A DNA stretch of 64,000 bases from an uncultured Pelagibacteraceae bacterium (GTDB taxonomy: Bacteria > Pseudomonadota > Alphaproteobacteria > Pelagibacterales > Pelagibacteraceae). Below the pieces are notes generated by a model, which was not told the origin of the DNA, did no database searches, and was given only the letters and a program-made list of their open reading frames with translations. Positions 1 to 8,936 of the stretch are shown piece by piece. The position numbers were made by a program, and so were the translations under genes. Positions within the stretch are counted from its first letter, which is position 1. The number at the start of each line of letters is the position of its first letter. The stretch lies in NCBI GenBank assembly GCA_902635865.1, contig CACPPD010000001.1, positions 62,001-126,000 of the forward strand, in the 5' to 3' direction.

Positions 1-571
1 CAAGGCCGACTAAAATTTTAGCATGGCCCGAAGTCAATTTTTGAGACTCTATTAATTTTATTACGTCACTCGGTAAAGTTAAAAGTCTCAAAGAGTTACT
101 TATATGACTTCTACTTTTTCCGATAAATTTTGAAACTTTTTCTTGATCATAATCAAAATCGTCAATTAATCTTTTATAGCCCTGAGCTTCCTCTAAAGGG
201 TTTAAATCATGTCTTTGAACATTTTCAACAATTGCAAATTCTAAAGATTTTAAATCATCAGCTTCAGTAATCACCACAGGAACATTATGAAGACCAGCTC
301 TTTGAGCCGCAATCCATCTTCTCTCCCCAGCAATTATCTCATATTTTGACTTATCATCATTTGAGCTCCTGACAACTATAGGCTGGATCATTCCTCTTTC
401 TTTTATTGAATTTGTTAAATCTTCTAAACTTTCTTCATCAAAAATCTTTCTTGGTTGGTATTTATTTGGTACTAAATCGCTTATTGATACTTTATTTTTT
501 TCAGTTTCAACTTTTGTTTCACCTATCAATGAAGATAAACCTCTGCCCAATCCTTTTCTAATTTTATCCAT
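1..571 (-). CDS. parB: Chromosome-partitioning protein ParB (C-terminus cut by window edge)
   Basis: ParB binds parS and spreads around it as a CTP-dependent clamp, working with ParA to segregate replication origins. About 190 N-terminal residues are visible. They start MDKIRKGLGRGLSSLIG, a typical ParB start, followed by the ParB/Sulfiredoxin-fold motif GERRWIAAQRAG, the segment ENVQRHDLNPLEEAQGY, and a helix-turn-helix around KVSKFIGKSRSHISNSLRLL. The dimerisation domain lies beyond base 1. The ATG overlaps the parA stop (TAATG), so parA-parB are translationally coupled. A perfect parS lies 1.4 kb away inside rsmG. Confidence 0.95.
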   Translation of the reverse strand, partial: MDKIRKGLGRGLSSLIGETKVETEKNKVSISDLVPNKYQPRKIFDEESLEDLTNSIKERGMIQPIVVRSSNDDKSKYEIIAGERRWIAAQRAGLHNVPVVITEADDLKSLEFAIVENVQRHDLNPLEEAQGYKRLIDDFDYDQEKVSKFIGKSRSHISNSLRLLTLPSDVIKLIESQKLTSGHAKILVGL

Positions 572-1365
572 TAGGCTGCGCTTCCTATTGTTGTTTCTTG
601 ATTCATAAACTCATTGGTAAAACTGAAATATGATTTACTACCTGGACAGGTTTTGTCATAAATTAAAACAGGTATCCCATGTGATGGAGCTTCTGACAAT
701 CTGACATTTCTTGGAATCACAGTTGAATAAACTTTTTCACTAAAATAATCTCTAGCTTCTTTCTCCACTTGAGAAGATAATTTATTTCTTTTGTCATACA
801 TTGTTAAAAGTATCCCCCTAATTTTTAAATCTGGATTTAAATTTACCTTTATCCTTTCAACTGTTTTCATCAGCTGTGTTAAGCCCTCCAGAGCAAAAAA
901 TTCTGTCTGGAGAGGTACCAATAGTGATTTCGAGCATACTAAAGCCATTATTGTTAGTAAGCTTAAAGAAGGTGGGCAATCAATTAAAACATAGTCGTAG
1001 GATCCGCTAGAATTGTTTAAATATGAGGCTAATTTAGTCTTGAGTATAAAAGCTCTGTTACTATCATCAGCTGTCTCTAACTCTAAGCCCGATAAATCAA
1101 CGTTTGATGTTATAATATCTAAATTTTCAAACTGTGTTTTTTTGATTACATCTCTAATATCCTTAGTTCCATTCAATACTCCATAAATTGTATCACTTGA
1201 ACTTTCCATATTAGATAATCCCAGACCTGTGGTAGCGTTGCCTTGAGGATCTAAGTCAATTACTAAAACTTTTTTATCTATTTGAGATAAGCCAGCTGCA
1301 AGATTAATCACTGTAGTGGTTTTTCCAACCCCACCCTTTTGATTTATGACTGAAATAATTTGCAT
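571..1365 (-). CDS. parA: Chromosome-partitioning ATPase ParA (Soj)
   Basis: This 264-residue Walker-type ATPase forms the nucleoid-bound gradient that moves ParB-parS complexes. The deviant Walker A motif KGGVGKTT is at residues 10-17 and VLVIDLDPQGNATTGLG gives the A' motif. The Walker B-like stretch is YDYVLIDCPPSLSLLT. Length matches chromosomal Soj/ParA without an N-terminal regulatory domain. The start codon directly abuts the rsmG stop and the stop overlaps the parB start. The order mnmG-rsmG-parA-parB is the classic origin-proximal alphaproteobacterial arrangement. Confidence 0.96.
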   Translation of the reverse strand: MQIISVINQKGGVGKTTTVINLAAGLSQIDKKVLVIDLDPQGNATTGLGLSNMESSSDTIYGVLNGTKDIRDVIKKTQFENLDIITSNVDLSGLELETADDSNRAFILKTKLASYLNNSSGSYDYVLIDCPPSLSLLTIMALVCSKSLLVPLQTEFFALEGLTQLMKTVERIKVNLNPDLKIRGILLTMYDKRNKLSSQVEKEARDYFSEKVYSTVIPRNVRLSEAPSHGIPVLIYDKTCPGSKSYFSFTNEFMNQETTIGSAA

Positions 1366-2031
1366 TTAATTTTTTTTTACAATTGTTTTAAATTTTTTTT
1401 TAATTTTTTTTATATTTATCAAAAATGAATCCTCATTTGTTAAACTTTTTTTTTCTACATACTCTAAGTCCCAATTTTTTTTTGAATATTCAAAAATTTT
1501 TTTTCCAGTCTTCCCCATAAAAAAAATTAAATTTTTGTATTTTGAAAAATTTTTATATACTAAATCTAAAACCACTGGCATTGGTTTAAATGCTCTTGAC
1601 ATTATTGTTCCTGTTTCTAAATTTTTTATTTCAAAAATATTTTTTTGAAATACTTTAGTATTTAAATTTAATTTTTCTGACACTTCCCTCAAAAAATGGC
1701 TTTTATGGTAGCTTTTTTCATAGAGGTGCACACTCATTTTATTTTTCATATTTTTAAGTATAATTGCTACTATAATACCTGGAAAACCCCCACCCGTGCC
1801 TAAATCTATAGTTGTACTACTATTTAAATCAACAAAATCAATAATTTGCGCTGAATCTATAATATGTCGCTCTATTATAATCTTTTTTAATGCCGTATTT
1901 TGTCCAATTATGTTGATTTTTTTATTTTTTTCAAGAATCATGGATATATAGTTTTCAAAGTCCAAAAATGTTTCACGTGAAACATTTAAGTAGTTGATTC
2001 TAGAATAAGAATTTAAAATTTCTTGATCCAT
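1366..2031 (-). CDS. rsmG: 16S rRNA (guanine-527-N7)-methyltransferase RsmG
   Basis: RsmG (GidB) uses S-adenosylmethionine to methylate N7 of G527 in 16S rRNA. The SAM-binding motif is TTIDLGTGGGFPGIIVAI, and the conserved VSRET motif lies near the N-terminus. At 221 residues it is normal size. Its ATG overlaps the mnmG stop (TAATG). The VSRET codons contain a perfect 16-bp parS palindrome, so this stretch carries both coding and centromere information. The C-terminus is rich in Lys and Phe, as expected at this base composition. Confidence 0.93.
   Translation of the reverse strand: MDQEILNSYSRINYLNVSRETFLDFENYISMILEKNKKINIIGQNTALKKIIIERHIIDSAQIIDFVDLNSSTTIDLGTGGGFPGIIVAIILKNMKNKMSVHLYEKSYHKSHFLREVSEKLNLNTKVFQKNIFEIKNLETGTIMSRAFKPMPVVLDLVYKNFSKYKNLIFFMGKTGKKIFEYSKKNWDLEYVEKKSLTNEDSFLINIKKIKKKFKTIVKKN
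1969..1984. promoter_or_regulatory. parS: parS centromere site inside rsmG
   Basis: The sequence TGTTTCACGTGAAACA is a perfect 16-bp palindrome identical to the widely conserved ParB-binding consensus. It sits in the rsmG coding sequence, encoding the NVSRETF region, about 0.6 kb upstream of parA and 9 kb from the candidate oriC. It is the only perfect copy I found in the window. Its identity rests on the sequence match; binding is inferred. Confidence 0.93.
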
Positions 2032-3902
2032 TAAGCTATATGCTTAATAGACCTTCTTTTGACGTGTGACAACAAAATATATACAGCTGCAGGAGTTATT
2101 CCATCAATTCTTAGAGCTTGGCCCAGAGTTTTTGGCTTAATTTGCTTAAATTTGGCTTTTACCTCATTGGATAAACCTGAAAGTCCATCATAATTAATTT
2201 TATCAGGAATAATTAGGTTTTCATCTCTCTTAAATGCTAAAATATCGGCTTTTTGCTTCTTTAAATATCCCCTATAATGCGCATTAATCTCTACTTGCTC
2301 ATCGATTTCTTCACTAAAAAAAGGTATATCAGGCCATATCTCCCTAATCTTAATCATGTTGACCCCCTTTTGGGTTAATACTTCGTCAGATGATCTCAAT
2401 ATACCATCTTTTGCTATTTTAATTCCAAATTTATCTGCTTTAGAAGGTGAAATCTTGGATTTAATCATTTTTTTGCTTATTTGATTAATTTGTTTGAATT
2501 TATTCAAATATATATTTTTTCTCTCATCACCTATTAAACCAATTTCTATTCCCTTGGCAGTTAGTCTCTGATCAGCATTATCAGATCTCAAGCTTAATCG
2601 ATATTCAGCTCTCGATGTAAACATACGATATGGTTCTGCCACTCCTTTAGTAACTAAATCATCAATCATTACTCCGATATAAGCATCAGACCTATCAAGG
2701 ATAAATGGCTCTAATTTTTTAATAGACAAGGCAGCATTTATTCCAGCTATTAGGCCTTGTGCAGCAGCTTCCTCATATCCTGTAGTTCCATTAATCTGTC
2801 CTGCAAGATAAAGATTGCTTATCTTTTTGGTTTCTAAGGTTAAAAATAGTTCACGTGGATCTACATAGTCATATTCTATTGCATATCCTGGTCTTAATAT
2901 GGATACATTCTCTAAACCATTGATATTATTACATATTTCTTGTTGAACATAAGCTGGTAGTGATGTGGAGATGCCGTTTGGGTAAATTGTGTGATCATTA
3001 AGACCTTCTGGTTCTAAAAATATCTGGTGCCGAACTTTATCTGCAAATTTAACTATTTTATCCTCTATAGATGGACAATATCTTGGACCTGCTCCTTTTA
3101 TACTACCTGAGTAGATAGCACTCTTAGTTAAATTCTTTTCTATAATTTTATGAACCTTCTCATTTGTATACGTCATTTTACATGACACTTGTTTATTTAA
3201 ATTTTTTTTTGTTAAGAAAGAAAAAAAATAGGGATCTTCATCAGCAAACTGTTCTTCTAAGTTTTCAAAATTAATCGTCCTAGCATCTAATCTTGGTGGG
3301 GTTCCAGTTTTTAATCTTCCAATTTTAAAATCATATTTAGCTAATTGTTCACTCAAACCTGTTGAAGGTTTTTCATCGTATCTGCCTGCAGGAGTTTTTT
3401 CATCACCTATGTGTATCAAACCGTTTAAAAAAGTGCCTGTTGTGAGTATTATCTTATTAGATAGAACTTTCTTGCCTTCTTTAGTTTCAAATCCACTTAT
3501 TGAATTTTTAACAAAAATAAACTTTATTACAGGATCAGAAAAAACGCTTAAATTACAATAGTTTAGCAGTTTTTGTTGCATATATTTACGATATAGTGAC
3601 CTATCTGATTGAGTTCTTGGTCCTCTAACTGCTGGCCCTCTACTTCTATTTAACAATCTAAATTGTATACCTGATTTGTCTGCTACATCTGCCATAACAC
3701 CATCAAGAGCATCTATTTCTCTAACTAAATGACCTTTACCTAAACCACCTATTGCAGGATTACATGACATCTCTCCAATAGTTTCTTTTTTGTGAGTAAA
3801 TAGGGCAGTGTTTACTCCTAGACGAGCCGATGCTGCTGCTGCTTCACAACCTGCATGCCCACCACCTATTACTACAACATCAAACGACAAATCATTTTTC
3901 AT
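2031..3902 (-). CDS. mnmG: tRNA uridine-5-carboxymethylaminomethyl modification enzyme MnmG (GidA)
   Basis: MnmG, an FAD protein, acts with MnmE to place (carboxymethyl)aminomethyl groups on the wobble uridine of certain tRNAs. The FAD-binding motif GGGHAG is at residues 13-18, followed by the family signatures [18 protein letters not shown] and [12 protein letters not shown]. The C-terminal helical region ends LSHVKRR. At 623 residues it has family length. Its partner gene mnmE lies directly upstream, separated by 116 bp holding a perfect hairpin. The stop overlaps the rsmG start. Confidence 0.96.
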   Translation of the reverse strand: MKNDLSFDVVVIGGGHAGCEAAAASARLGVNTALFTHKKETIGEMSCNPAIGGLGKGHLVREIDALDGVMADVADKSGIQFRLLNRSRGPAVRGPRTQSDRSLYRKYMQQKLLNYCNLSVFSDPVIKFIFVKNSISGFETKEGKKVLSNKIILTTGTFLNGLIHIGDEKTPAGRYDEKPSTGLSEQLAKYDFKIGRLKTGTPPRLDARTINFENLEEQFADEDPYFFSFLTKKNLNKQVSCKMTYTNEKVHKIIEKNLTKSAIYSGSIKGAGPRYCPSIEDKIVKFADKVRHQIFLEPEGLNDHTIYPNGISTSLPAYVQQEICNNINGLENVSILRPGYAIEYDYVDPRELFLTLETKKISNLYLAGQINGTTGYEEAAAQGLIAGINAALSIKKLEPFILDRSDAYIGVMIDDLVTKGVAEPYRMFTSRAEYRLSLRSDNADQRLTAKGIEIGLIGDERKNIYLNKFKQINQISKKMIKSKISPSKADKFGIKIAKDGILRSSDEVLTQKGVNMIKIREIWPDIPFFSEEIDEQVEINAHYRGYLKKQKADILAFKRDENLIIPDKINYDGLSGLSNEVKAKFKQIKPKTLGQALRIDGITPAAVYILLSHVKRRSIKHIA

Positions 3903-3940
3903 ATCCCGAATTTATAGGTGATTATATATTTTACAAGGTA

Positions 3941-3963
3941 GGCTTATTTTTTTTAAATAAGCC
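3941..3963 (-). other. Perfect 9-bp hairpin between mnmE and mnmG
   Basis: GGCTTATTT (3941-3949) and AAATAAGCC (3955-3963) form a perfect stem around a 5-base T loop in the 116-bp gap. Read on the minus strand it lies 56 bp after the mnmE stop. No T-run follows on that strand, so it is not a textbook intrinsic terminator. A processing or RNA-stabilising hairpin, or a weak attenuator before mnmG, are alternatives. Its presence is clear; its role is unknown. Confidence 0.5.
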
Positions 3964-4018
3964 AATATTATCAACGTTTTTAGGCAAAAAAGTGCAAAAA
4001 AACCAGCAAATTGATGTA

Positions 4019-5350
4019 TTATTTACCGATACAAAAATCGTTGAAAATACTACCTAATATCTCCTCAACATCGACTTTTCCAACGATCATGCCTAAATGT
4101 CTAGTAGCTAATCTTAAATCTTCTGCTGCTTTATCGTAATCTTCTATTTCTTTTTTTTGATTAAAATTTTTTAAATGATGTAAACACTGTTGTAAATGTT
4201 GTCTGTGTCTTTCTCTGGTAATCAAAATATCATCACTTGAAATAAATTTATTTTTTAAATTATTTTTTATTTTTAAAATTAATTCTTCGATGTTTTTATT
4301 TTCTTTAATTGAAATTAAAACGTGATTTGTTTTTTTAATTTCTAGATCAATATCCTTTTCTAAAAGATCTGACTTATTTATTACTAATATAGCATTTTCA
4401 TCTAACAAACCTTTCAAAACATCGCTAAAATCAAGGCTTTTTGCATCAATCACAACTAGTTTTAAATCTGCTTCTTCCGCTCTATTTAGGGATAATTTAA
4501 TGCCTTTTTTTTCTATATCGTCTTTTGAGTCTCTTATTCCAGCTGTATCAGATATTATTACAGGAAAACCATCTAAGTTAAGATGGGTTTCGATAACATC
4601 TCTTGTAGTGCCAGCTATTTCAGAGACAATTGCTACATCACGATTGGATAAATGATTTATTAAACTAGATTTCCCCGCATTAGTAGGTCCTAGAATCGCA
4701 ATCTTAAATCCTTCCCTAATTATTTCTCCAACTTTTTGGTCATCTAATATTTTTTTAATTTGAATTATTACATCATCTAAACTATTTTTAATTTCATCTA
4801 AAATGTTATTAGGCAAATCCTCCTCTGGAAAATCAATTTTTGCCTCGACATGTGATAAAATTTTCAAAAGTTTTTCTCTAAGTAAATTAAATTGATTAGA
4901 TGATTTTCCGTTCATGATTTTAATTGCTTGTTGTCTTTGAATTTCAGTTTCTGATGAAATTAAATCAGCAATACTTTCGGCTTTAAGTAAATTTATTTTT
5001 CCATTTTGAAATGCAAGCTTTGTAAATTCACCTGGCTCAGCTAATCTACAATTTTCTATTCTTGAAATTGAAGACTGCAGGGCATTCACAACAGCCTTGC
5101 TCCCATGAACCTGGATTTCGGCCATATCTTCACCTGTGTAGCTCTCAGGAGCTGGGAACCACAAGATTAAGCCCTCGTCAATAAGCTCAGAAGTGTTGAT
5201 TTTATTGATTTTTCTCAATGTTGCTTCTCTGGGTTTGGGAACCTCTTTACCTGTTAGTGCCTTAATTACCCTTGATGTATCTTGTCCAGAAATCCTAATG
5301 ACAGCTATTCCTGATACACCGGGACCTGAGGAAAGAGCAAAAATAGTCAT
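4019..5350 (-). CDS. mnmE: tRNA modification GTPase MnmE (TrmE)
   Basis: MnmE is the GTPase partner of MnmG in wobble-uridine modification. The N-terminal folate-binding domain starts MTIFALSSGPGVSGIAVIR. The G domain is inserted in the second half with G1 ILGPTNAGKSS, G3 DTAG and G4 NKSD. The protein ends FCIGK, the conserved C-(I/L/V)-G-K tail bearing the catalytic cysteine. At 443 residues it is typical. It is read in the same direction as mnmG. Confidence 0.96.
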   Translation of the reverse strand: MTIFALSSGPGVSGIAVIRISGQDTSRVIKALTGKEVPKPREATLRKINKINTSELIDEGLILWFPAPESYTGEDMAEIQVHGSKAVVNALQSSISRIENCRLAEPGEFTKLAFQNGKINLLKAESIADLISSETEIQRQQAIKIMNGKSSNQFNLLREKLLKILSHVEAKIDFPEEDLPNNILDEIKNSLDDVIIQIKKILDDQKVGEIIREGFKIAILGPTNAGKSSLINHLSNRDVAIVSEIAGTTRDVIETHLNLDGFPVIISDTAGIRDSKDDIEKKGIKLSLNRAEEADLKLVVIDAKSLDFSDVLKGLLDENAILVINKSDLLEKDIDLEIKKTNHVLISIKENKNIEELILKIKNNLKNKFISSDDILITRERHRQHLQQCLHHLKNFNQKKEIEDYDKAAEDLRLATRHLGMIVGKVDVEEILGSIFNDFCIGK

Positions 5351-5356
5351 TATTAG

Positions 5357-5385
5357 ATTATATCTTGAAAATAATGTTTGTGTAA
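5357..5385 (-). promoter_or_regulatory. Putative sigma70-type promoter for mnmE, nearly leaderless
   Basis: On the minus strand TTACAC (5385-5380) and a perfect TATAAT (5362-5357) are separated by 17 bp. The -10 box ends 6 bp before the mnmE ATG at 5350, so transcription would begin at or next to the start codon. An imperfect hairpin (GAAAATAAT at 5367-5375 with ATTATTTTC at 5390-5398) overlaps it. The -35 match is weak. Confidence 0.4.
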
Positions 5386-5442
5386 AACGATTATTTTCTT
5401 AAAAAAAATAAAAAATTGATTTGTTTTATATTAAAGATGATT

Positions 5443-7122
5443 TTAACTATTATAAATTTTAATAAGTGCTTCGCTAAAATTTTGTGAAAAATTTCTAGTA
5501 TTAAATAAAGGTGTTTTCATTAAATTTTTATTTAAATTTTTTTTGATTGTTTTTAAAATCTGTTTGTTTTTATATAAATTTATCGCTTTAAAAATGTAAT
5601 CATCATCGTTTTCAGCAATTAAATTTTTTAAATTTAAATTTTTTATTATACTTTCTCCACACCTAGAGTTAAAATTAAATCCCTTTTTTACCAATACAGG
5701 CACATTCATCCATAATGCTTCAAAAGTTGTTGTAACACCGTTATAAGGAAATGTATCAAGAGAAAGATCTATTTTTTTGTATAAATTTAAATGATCATCT
5801 TTATCTAAATAATCTAACTTATTTAAAATTTCAATTTTATCATCGACATTGTATTCTCTAAACTTATTAAAGATAGAGTCACGATCACATGGCGTTGAGG
5901 ATTTTAATATTAACTTTGAGTTGGAAGTTTGTTGTAAAATTTTTGACCATGTTTTTACAACTTCATTTGAAATTTTTTTAAAGTTATTAAATGACCCAAA
6001 ATTAAAAGTTTTTTTTTCGTATGATTTTTCTTGATTTAATTTTTTTTCAAAGCCTGAATGAGCACTCCAGATGTAAGGTAATTTGATAATTTTTTCTGAA
6101 TAAAGTTGTTCTTCATCTTTTAATATTAAATTATTATCTGCTATTAAATAATCAATATTTTCTAGACCAGTTGTATTACAATATGCCAACCATGAAACTT
6201 GTTTCGGAGCAATCCTTGAATTAAATAATTCTAATCTATTTGGTTTAGTGTATCCAATTAAATCTATAAGAATATCAATTTTTTTATTTTGTATTTGACT
6301 AACTAAATTTTGATTATCAAATTCATATACATCACACCAGTTCTGTACCAAATTTCTTAATTCGTTTTGACTCCTATCATCTAAATTTTTTTTTGTTATA
6401 GAAAAGATAAATAAATTGAATTTTTTTGTATCTAGGTATTTAATTGTATCTTTTAAAAAATACGTTGTTGAGTGATTTTTTTCAAAATCACATCCTACCA
6501 ATCCTAAATTAATTCTTTTATTTATTTTATAAATATTATTTAAATTTTTAGTTTTTAACTTTGTAAAATATTTTGAGTTATTTTTTGCAAATTTTAAATG
6601 ATCTGACTGTTTCCATTCATAAGAATAGTTATTGTGAAAAATCGAAACCCCCCTTAAAAATATTGAATTACATTCACTATTTAATATTTCTTTTGAAATT
6701 TTATTAAGATTTTTATGATCTAATAAATATGAAAAAAGTGAAATGCCATTCTCCAAAAACTCCTCATTTTTTTTAAATTCGGTCTGAACACCAAGATAGT
6801 GTTCAGAAGCTCTATATAAAAAGAATGAAAAATTATTAAATGCAGATGATACTTTAATACCAACTTTGATTAAATTCATTAACCCATGAAATCCATGAAT
6901 TGATTTTTTTTCTTTTAAAAAAGCTCTTTCAAAACAGGAAAGTGCATCCTCTGCATCCTTTAATGATAAATTTTTGTCGCTATACTTTGATATGCCAATA
7001 ATATTTTCTAATCCAGCCGATCTATTTTCTGGATTAATTTTATCAGTTAATTCTATTACTTTTGAAAATTTTTTTTCTTTAAATAAAATTTTAATTTTTT
7101 CTTTTAAATTTTCATCTATCAT
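5443..7122 (-). CDS. GT41-type (OGT/SPINDLY-like) glycosyltransferase with degenerate N-terminal repeats
   Basis: The 559-residue protein has a helical, TPR-like N-terminal part (about 1-180) and a C-terminal region resembling the catalytic domain of O-linked GlcNAc transferases. Recognisable stretches are LGLVGCDF, IDILIDLIGYTKPNRLELF, RIAPKQVSWLAYCNTTGL, FNFGSFNNFKKIS and LDTFPYNGVTTTFEALWM. The family uses a nucleotide sugar and usually modifies Ser/Thr of proteins. Donor and target cannot be read from sequence. It lies between rho and mnmE, all on the same strand. The TPR part is shorter and more degenerate than in typical bacterial members. Confidence 0.8.
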   Translation of the reverse strand: MIDENLKEKIKILFKEKKFSKVIELTDKINPENRSAGLENIIGISKYSDKNLSLKDAEDALSCFERAFLKEKKSIHGFHGLMNLIKVGIKVSSAFNNFSFFLYRASEHYLGVQTEFKKNEEFLENGISLFSYLLDHKNLNKISKEILNSECNSIFLRGVSIFHNNYSYEWKQSDHLKFAKNNSKYFTKLKTKNLNNIYKINKRINLGLVGCDFEKNHSTTYFLKDTIKYLDTKKFNLFIFSITKKNLDDRSQNELRNLVQNWCDVYEFDNQNLVSQIQNKKIDILIDLIGYTKPNRLELFNSRIAPKQVSWLAYCNTTGLENIDYLIADNNLILKDEEQLYSEKIIKLPYIWSAHSGFEKKLNQEKSYEKKTFNFGSFNNFKKISNEVVKTWSKILQQTSNSKLILKSSTPCDRDSIFNKFREYNVDDKIEILNKLDYLDKDDHLNLYKKIDLSLDTFPYNGVTTTFEALWMNVPVLVKKGFNFNSRCGESIIKNLNLKNLIAENDDDYIFKAINLYKNKQILKTIKKNLNKNLMKTPLFNTRNFSQNFSEALIKIYNS

Positions 7123-7163
7123 TTAAAAGAATTATAGCTTTGTTTGTAGATATTATAAATAAT

Positions 7164-8432
7164 TTATGCTGGCTTATTCATTGAATTAAAAAATTCAGCA
7201 TTATTTTTTGTATCTTTTAATTTTGAATTAATAAATTCAATAGCATCCATAGTCCCCATTGGAGCAATAATTCTTCTTAAAACATTCATTTTTTGAAGGT
7301 CATTTTTATTAAACAACAATTCTTCTCTTCTTGTCCCTGATTTTGTGATGTCAATTGCTGGGTATATTCTTTTATCTGCAATTTTTCTATCTAGTATTGT
7401 TTCACTGTTACCTGTTCCTTTAAATTCTTCAAAAATTACTTCATCCATCCTACTCCCTGTATCAATTAAAGCTGTAGAAATGATTGTCAATGAACCGCCT
7501 TCTTCAATATTTCTTGCTGCACCAAAAAACCTTTTGGGTCTTTGAAGTGCATTCGCATCAACACCTCCTGTTAGGACTTTACCTGAACTTGGAATAACTG
7601 CATTATAAGCTCGACCTAATCTTGTAATAGAGTCTAATAATATAATTACATCTTTTTTATGCTCGGTTAATCTTTTAGCTTTTTCAATAACCATTTCAGC
7701 TACTGCTACGTGCCTTTGAGCTGGTTCATCAAAAGTAGAACTAATCACTTCTCCTTTAACAGTTCTCTGCATGTCTGTTACCTCTTCTGGACGCTCGTCA
7801 ATCAAAAGTACCATAAGATAACATTCTGGATAATTTTTAGCTATTGAGTTTGCAATACTTTGCAAGATCATTGTCTTTCCAGCTTTTGGTGGAGAAATAA
7901 TTATAGATCTTTGTCCCTTACCAATTGGACTAACTAGATCAATTAGTCTTGGGGTCAAATCTTGTTTTTTTTCAACTTTAGTAGTTTCAACTTCCATCAC
8001 CAGCTGTTTGTCTGGATATAATGGTGTTAAGTTATCAAATGCAATTTTATGTCTTGCTTTCTCTGGTTCCTCAAAATTTATCTTACTAACTTGTAATAAT
8101 GCAAAATATCTTTCTCCTTCTTTGGGCGCTCTAACTGGCCCCTCAACAGTATCTCCAGTTCTGAGTCCAAATTTTCTAATCTGGCTAGGGCTAACATATA
8201 TATCATCTGGTCCTGGAAGATAGTTTGACTCCATTGCCCTCAAAAAACCAAAGCCGTCTTGTAATAACTGTAAAACACCTACGCCAGTAATTTCTTCTTT
8301 TTCAGCAACTTTTTTAAGAATAGCAAAAAGTATCTCTTGTTTTCTTAATGTGCTTGCATTTTCTATACCAAGCTCTTCAGCTTGAGTAATGAGCTGTTCA
8401 GATGATTTTAGTTTTAGTTCTTGAATGTTCAT
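7164..8432 (-). CDS. rho: Transcription termination factor Rho
   Basis: Rho is the hexameric RNA helicase that ends transcription. The N-terminal domain begins [22 protein letters not shown]. The RNA-binding cold-shock-like domain contains [22 protein letters not shown]. The ATPase domain has Walker [12 protein letters not shown] and the Q/R-loop region [21 protein letters not shown]. At 422 residues it is full length. Intrinsic terminators are nearly absent in this window, so Rho may carry much of the termination load (inference). It lies in the origin-proximal run after hemE-hemH-hemJ. Confidence 0.97.
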   Translation of the reverse strand: MNIQELKLKSSEQLITQAEELGIENASTLRKQEILFAILKKVAEKEEITGVGVLQLLQDGFGFLRAMESNYLPGPDDIYVSPSQIRKFGLRTGDTVEGPVRAPKEGERYFALLQVSKINFEEPEKARHKIAFDNLTPLYPDKQLVMEVETTKVEKKQDLTPRLIDLVSPIGKGQRSIIISPPKAGKTMILQSIANSIAKNYPECYLMVLLIDERPEEVTDMQRTVKGEVISSTFDEPAQRHVAVAEMVIEKAKRLTEHKKDVIILLDSITRLGRAYNAVIPSSGKVLTGGVDANALQRPKRFFGAARNIEEGGSLTIISTALIDTGSRMDEVIFEEFKGTGNSETILDRKIADKRIYPAIDITKSGTRREELLFNKNDLQKMNVLRRIIAPMGTMDAIEFINSKLKDTKNNAEFFNSMNKPA

Positions 8433-8443
8433 GATTAATTTTT

Positions 8444-8459
8444 TGATAAGGACTTATCA
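8444..8459. promoter_or_regulatory. Short palindrome just upstream of rho
   Basis: TGATAAG (8444-8450) and CTTATCA (8453-8459) form a perfect inverted repeat around 2 bp, starting 12 bp upstream of the rho ATG. It lies in the rho 5' leader, where autoregulation is known in other bacteria, and could be an operator or a small leader hairpin. No function can be assigned from sequence. Confidence 0.35.
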
Positions 8460-8498
8460 GATGATATTAATATATATACTACTGTTGTTATTTCAACC

Positions 8499-8933
8499 CT
8501 AGATTGGCTTAAAAATAGCTAAAAATACAACAATAATTAAGATAACCGTGGGTATTTCGTTAATAATTCTAAAGAATTTTGCAGATCTTGTGTTTGTATA
8601 ATTTTTTAAAGCAACAAGACATTTTCCTAAGTAATCATTGTAAGCTGATAACAAAATTATTAGGACAATTTTTATCTGAAACCATAATTGAGAAAAAATA
8701 TCTATTCCATTGAGATAAATTAATACTAATCCAAAGACCCAGGTAAAAATCATTGCGGGACGCATAATGTAGTAAAATAACCTTCTTTCCATAACTTCAA
8801 AAATATCTGTTGCATCTTTTTTCTCTTTATTTTCAACGTGGTAAACAAAAATTCTAGGAAGATACAAAAGACCAGCCATCCAGGAGACGACTGCAATCAA
8901 GTGCAAAGATTTAAATAATAAATAAGAATTCAT
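8499..8933 (-). CDS. hemJ: Protoporphyrinogen IX oxidase HemJ
   Basis: HemJ oxidises protoporphyrinogen IX to protoporphyrin IX in the inner membrane in bacteria lacking HemG and HemY. The 144-residue protein is a four-helix membrane protein with the family start SLHLIAVVSWMAGLLYLPRIFVYH, carrying conserved histidines, and a second signature RPAMIFTWVFGLVLIYLNG. Length matches the family. It lies 3 bp after hemH, whose product uses the porphyrin made here. hemE-hemH-hemJ-rho is a common alphaproteobacterial order. Confidence 0.93.
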   Translation of the reverse strand: MNSYLLFKSLHLIAVVSWMAGLLYLPRIFVYHVENKEKKDATDIFEVMERRLFYYIMRPAMIFTWVFGLVLIYLNGIDIFSQLWFQIKIVLIILLSAYNDYLGKCLVALKNYTNTRSAKFFRIINEIPTVILIIVVFLAIFKPI

Positions 8934-8936
8934 AAA

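Noticed and set aside
2849-2862. Second parS-like sequence (TTCACGTGGA) in mnmG
   Set aside because: Only the central bases agree with the consensus and the palindrome is broken, so it is probably chance within coding sequence.
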